64,000 bases of DNA from Verrucomicrobiota bacterium (lineage in GTDB: Bacteria > Verrucomicrobiota > Verrucomicrobiia > Chthoniobacterales > SZAS-18): positions 44,506-108,505 of the forward strand of contig JANXRG010000088.1 in assembly GCA_025353105.1 (NCBI GenBank), given 5' to 3'. Each line of letters opens with the position of its first letter. The stretch's first letter is position 1. The notes beneath the pieces were generated by a model. That model ran no database searches. It saw nothing but the letters and a program-made list of their open reading frames with translations, and was not told the DNA's origin. Shown here piece by piece: positions 63,704 through 64,000 of this stretch. The position numbers and the translations under genes are program-made.

Positions 63704-64000
63704 ATGTCCAAGAATACCTCCAACAAAACCTTTTCCGCCAAGGCGCATGAAGTGCAGCGCAAATGGTGGGTCATCGACGCCGCCGGCCAGCCCCTCGGCC
63801 GCGTGGCCGTCAAGGCCGCCACGCTCCTGCGCGGCAAACACAAGGCGATCTTCACTCCGCACGCCGACACGGGCGATTTCGTCATCGTCGTGAACTGTGA
63901 GAAAGTCGTTCTGACCGGCAAAAAGGAAACGCAGAAGACGTACACGTCGTTCTCGGGCTTTGTCGGCGGCCACAAGTCGGAGACCGTGCGCGCCCGTCGC
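63704..64000 (+). CDS. rplM: 50S ribosomal protein L13, 5' part
   Basis: The first 99 codons are visible; the gene continues past the window edge. L13 signatures are [29 protein letters not shown] (key parts [13 protein letters not shown] and LLRGKHK) and [19 protein letters not shown], then [13 protein letters not shown] short lead [18 protein letters not shown] precedes the domain, slightly longer than in E. coli. L13 is an early assembly protein of the large subunit and is usually followed by rpsI, which should lie just outside. Confidence 0.96.
   Translation, partial: MSKNTSNKTFSAKAHEVQRKWWVIDAAGQPLGRVAVKAATLLRGKHKAIFTPHADTGDFVIVVNCEKVVLTGKKETQKTYTSFSGFVGGHKSETVRARR

Overview
The window is a GC-rich, densely coded bacterial chromosome segment. 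It has no rRNA, tRNA, CRISPR array, transposase or phage genes. The protein set (propionate 2-methylcitrate cycle, TonB receptor, Tat lipoprotein, PATAN/DUF4388 regulators, a pix-like chemosensory cluster, rpoA-rplQ apart from other ribosomal genes) and several families of short dispersed intergenic repeats suggest a Gram-negative bacterium, most likely Verrucomicrobiota. This is inferred from gene content and repeat style; no marker gene was compared with a database.

Layout. 1-8 kb: end of a carboxyl-terminal processing protease, a membrane acyltransferase, a cNMP-binding/PATAN protein, bioF, a YbjN-like secreted protein, a D,D-carboxypeptidase, proC and nadA. 8-13 kb: dsbD with an exported redoxin, then rpoA-rplQ between good hairpin terminators. 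13-21.3 kb, minus strand: malonyl-CoA decarboxylase, an ADP-ribosylglycohydrolase homologue, a sigma-54 response regulator, an amidohydrolase, a DR2241-like Fe-S protein overlapping a CbiX chelatase, and a TlpA-type thioredoxin. 21.9-27.8 kb: a six-gene polyamine-type operon. It encodes a zinc-ribbon DUF4178 membrane protein, a 49-residue membrane peptide, a DUF350 protein, a membrane aminopropyltransferase, a Tat-exported FAD amine-oxidase lipoprotein and S-adenosylmethionine decarboxylase. 27.8-29.6 kb: a lower-GC type II restriction-modification pair. 31.2-41.6 kb: a chemosensory operon in the order receiver-PATAN, CheY, CheW, periplasmic binding protein, PilJ-like receptor, CheA-receiver hybrid, PATAN. 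The core order is that of cyanobacterial pixGHIJL, with a solute-binding protein added. 41.6-47.4 kb: xerD-like recombinase, lpd, recO, a DUF4126 protein, an MFS transporter and a LysR relic. 47.5-53.1 kb: prpE-prpB-prpC-prpD. 53.3-64 kb: DinB-like protein, a secreted hypothetical, uvrB with an 80-codon repeat-derived insertion, a CsoR-family repressor, aroC-purC, pyrD, a small His/Cys protein with a TonB receptor, and the start of rplM.

How the parts work together. The polyamine operon holds an apparently complete route from S-adenosylmethionine to an aminopropylated amine (decarboxylase plus transferase). It also holds an exported oxidase and three membrane proteins of unknown role, so it may build or remodel a polyamine at the envelope. 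The chemosensory operon has receptor, adaptor, kinase, two receivers and two PATAN outputs but no cheR or cheB, which fits control of twitching or surface behaviour better than classical adaptation-based chemotaxis. The prp genes give propionyl-CoA catabolism. dsbD, the redoxin and the TlpA protein support envelope redox control.

Most noteworthy: the polyamine/DUF350/DUF4178 operon, the binding-protein-equipped pix-like cluster, the in-frame repeat-derived insertion in uvrB, and a CsoR-family repressor that keeps both cysteines but has Gln in place of the copper-ligand His.
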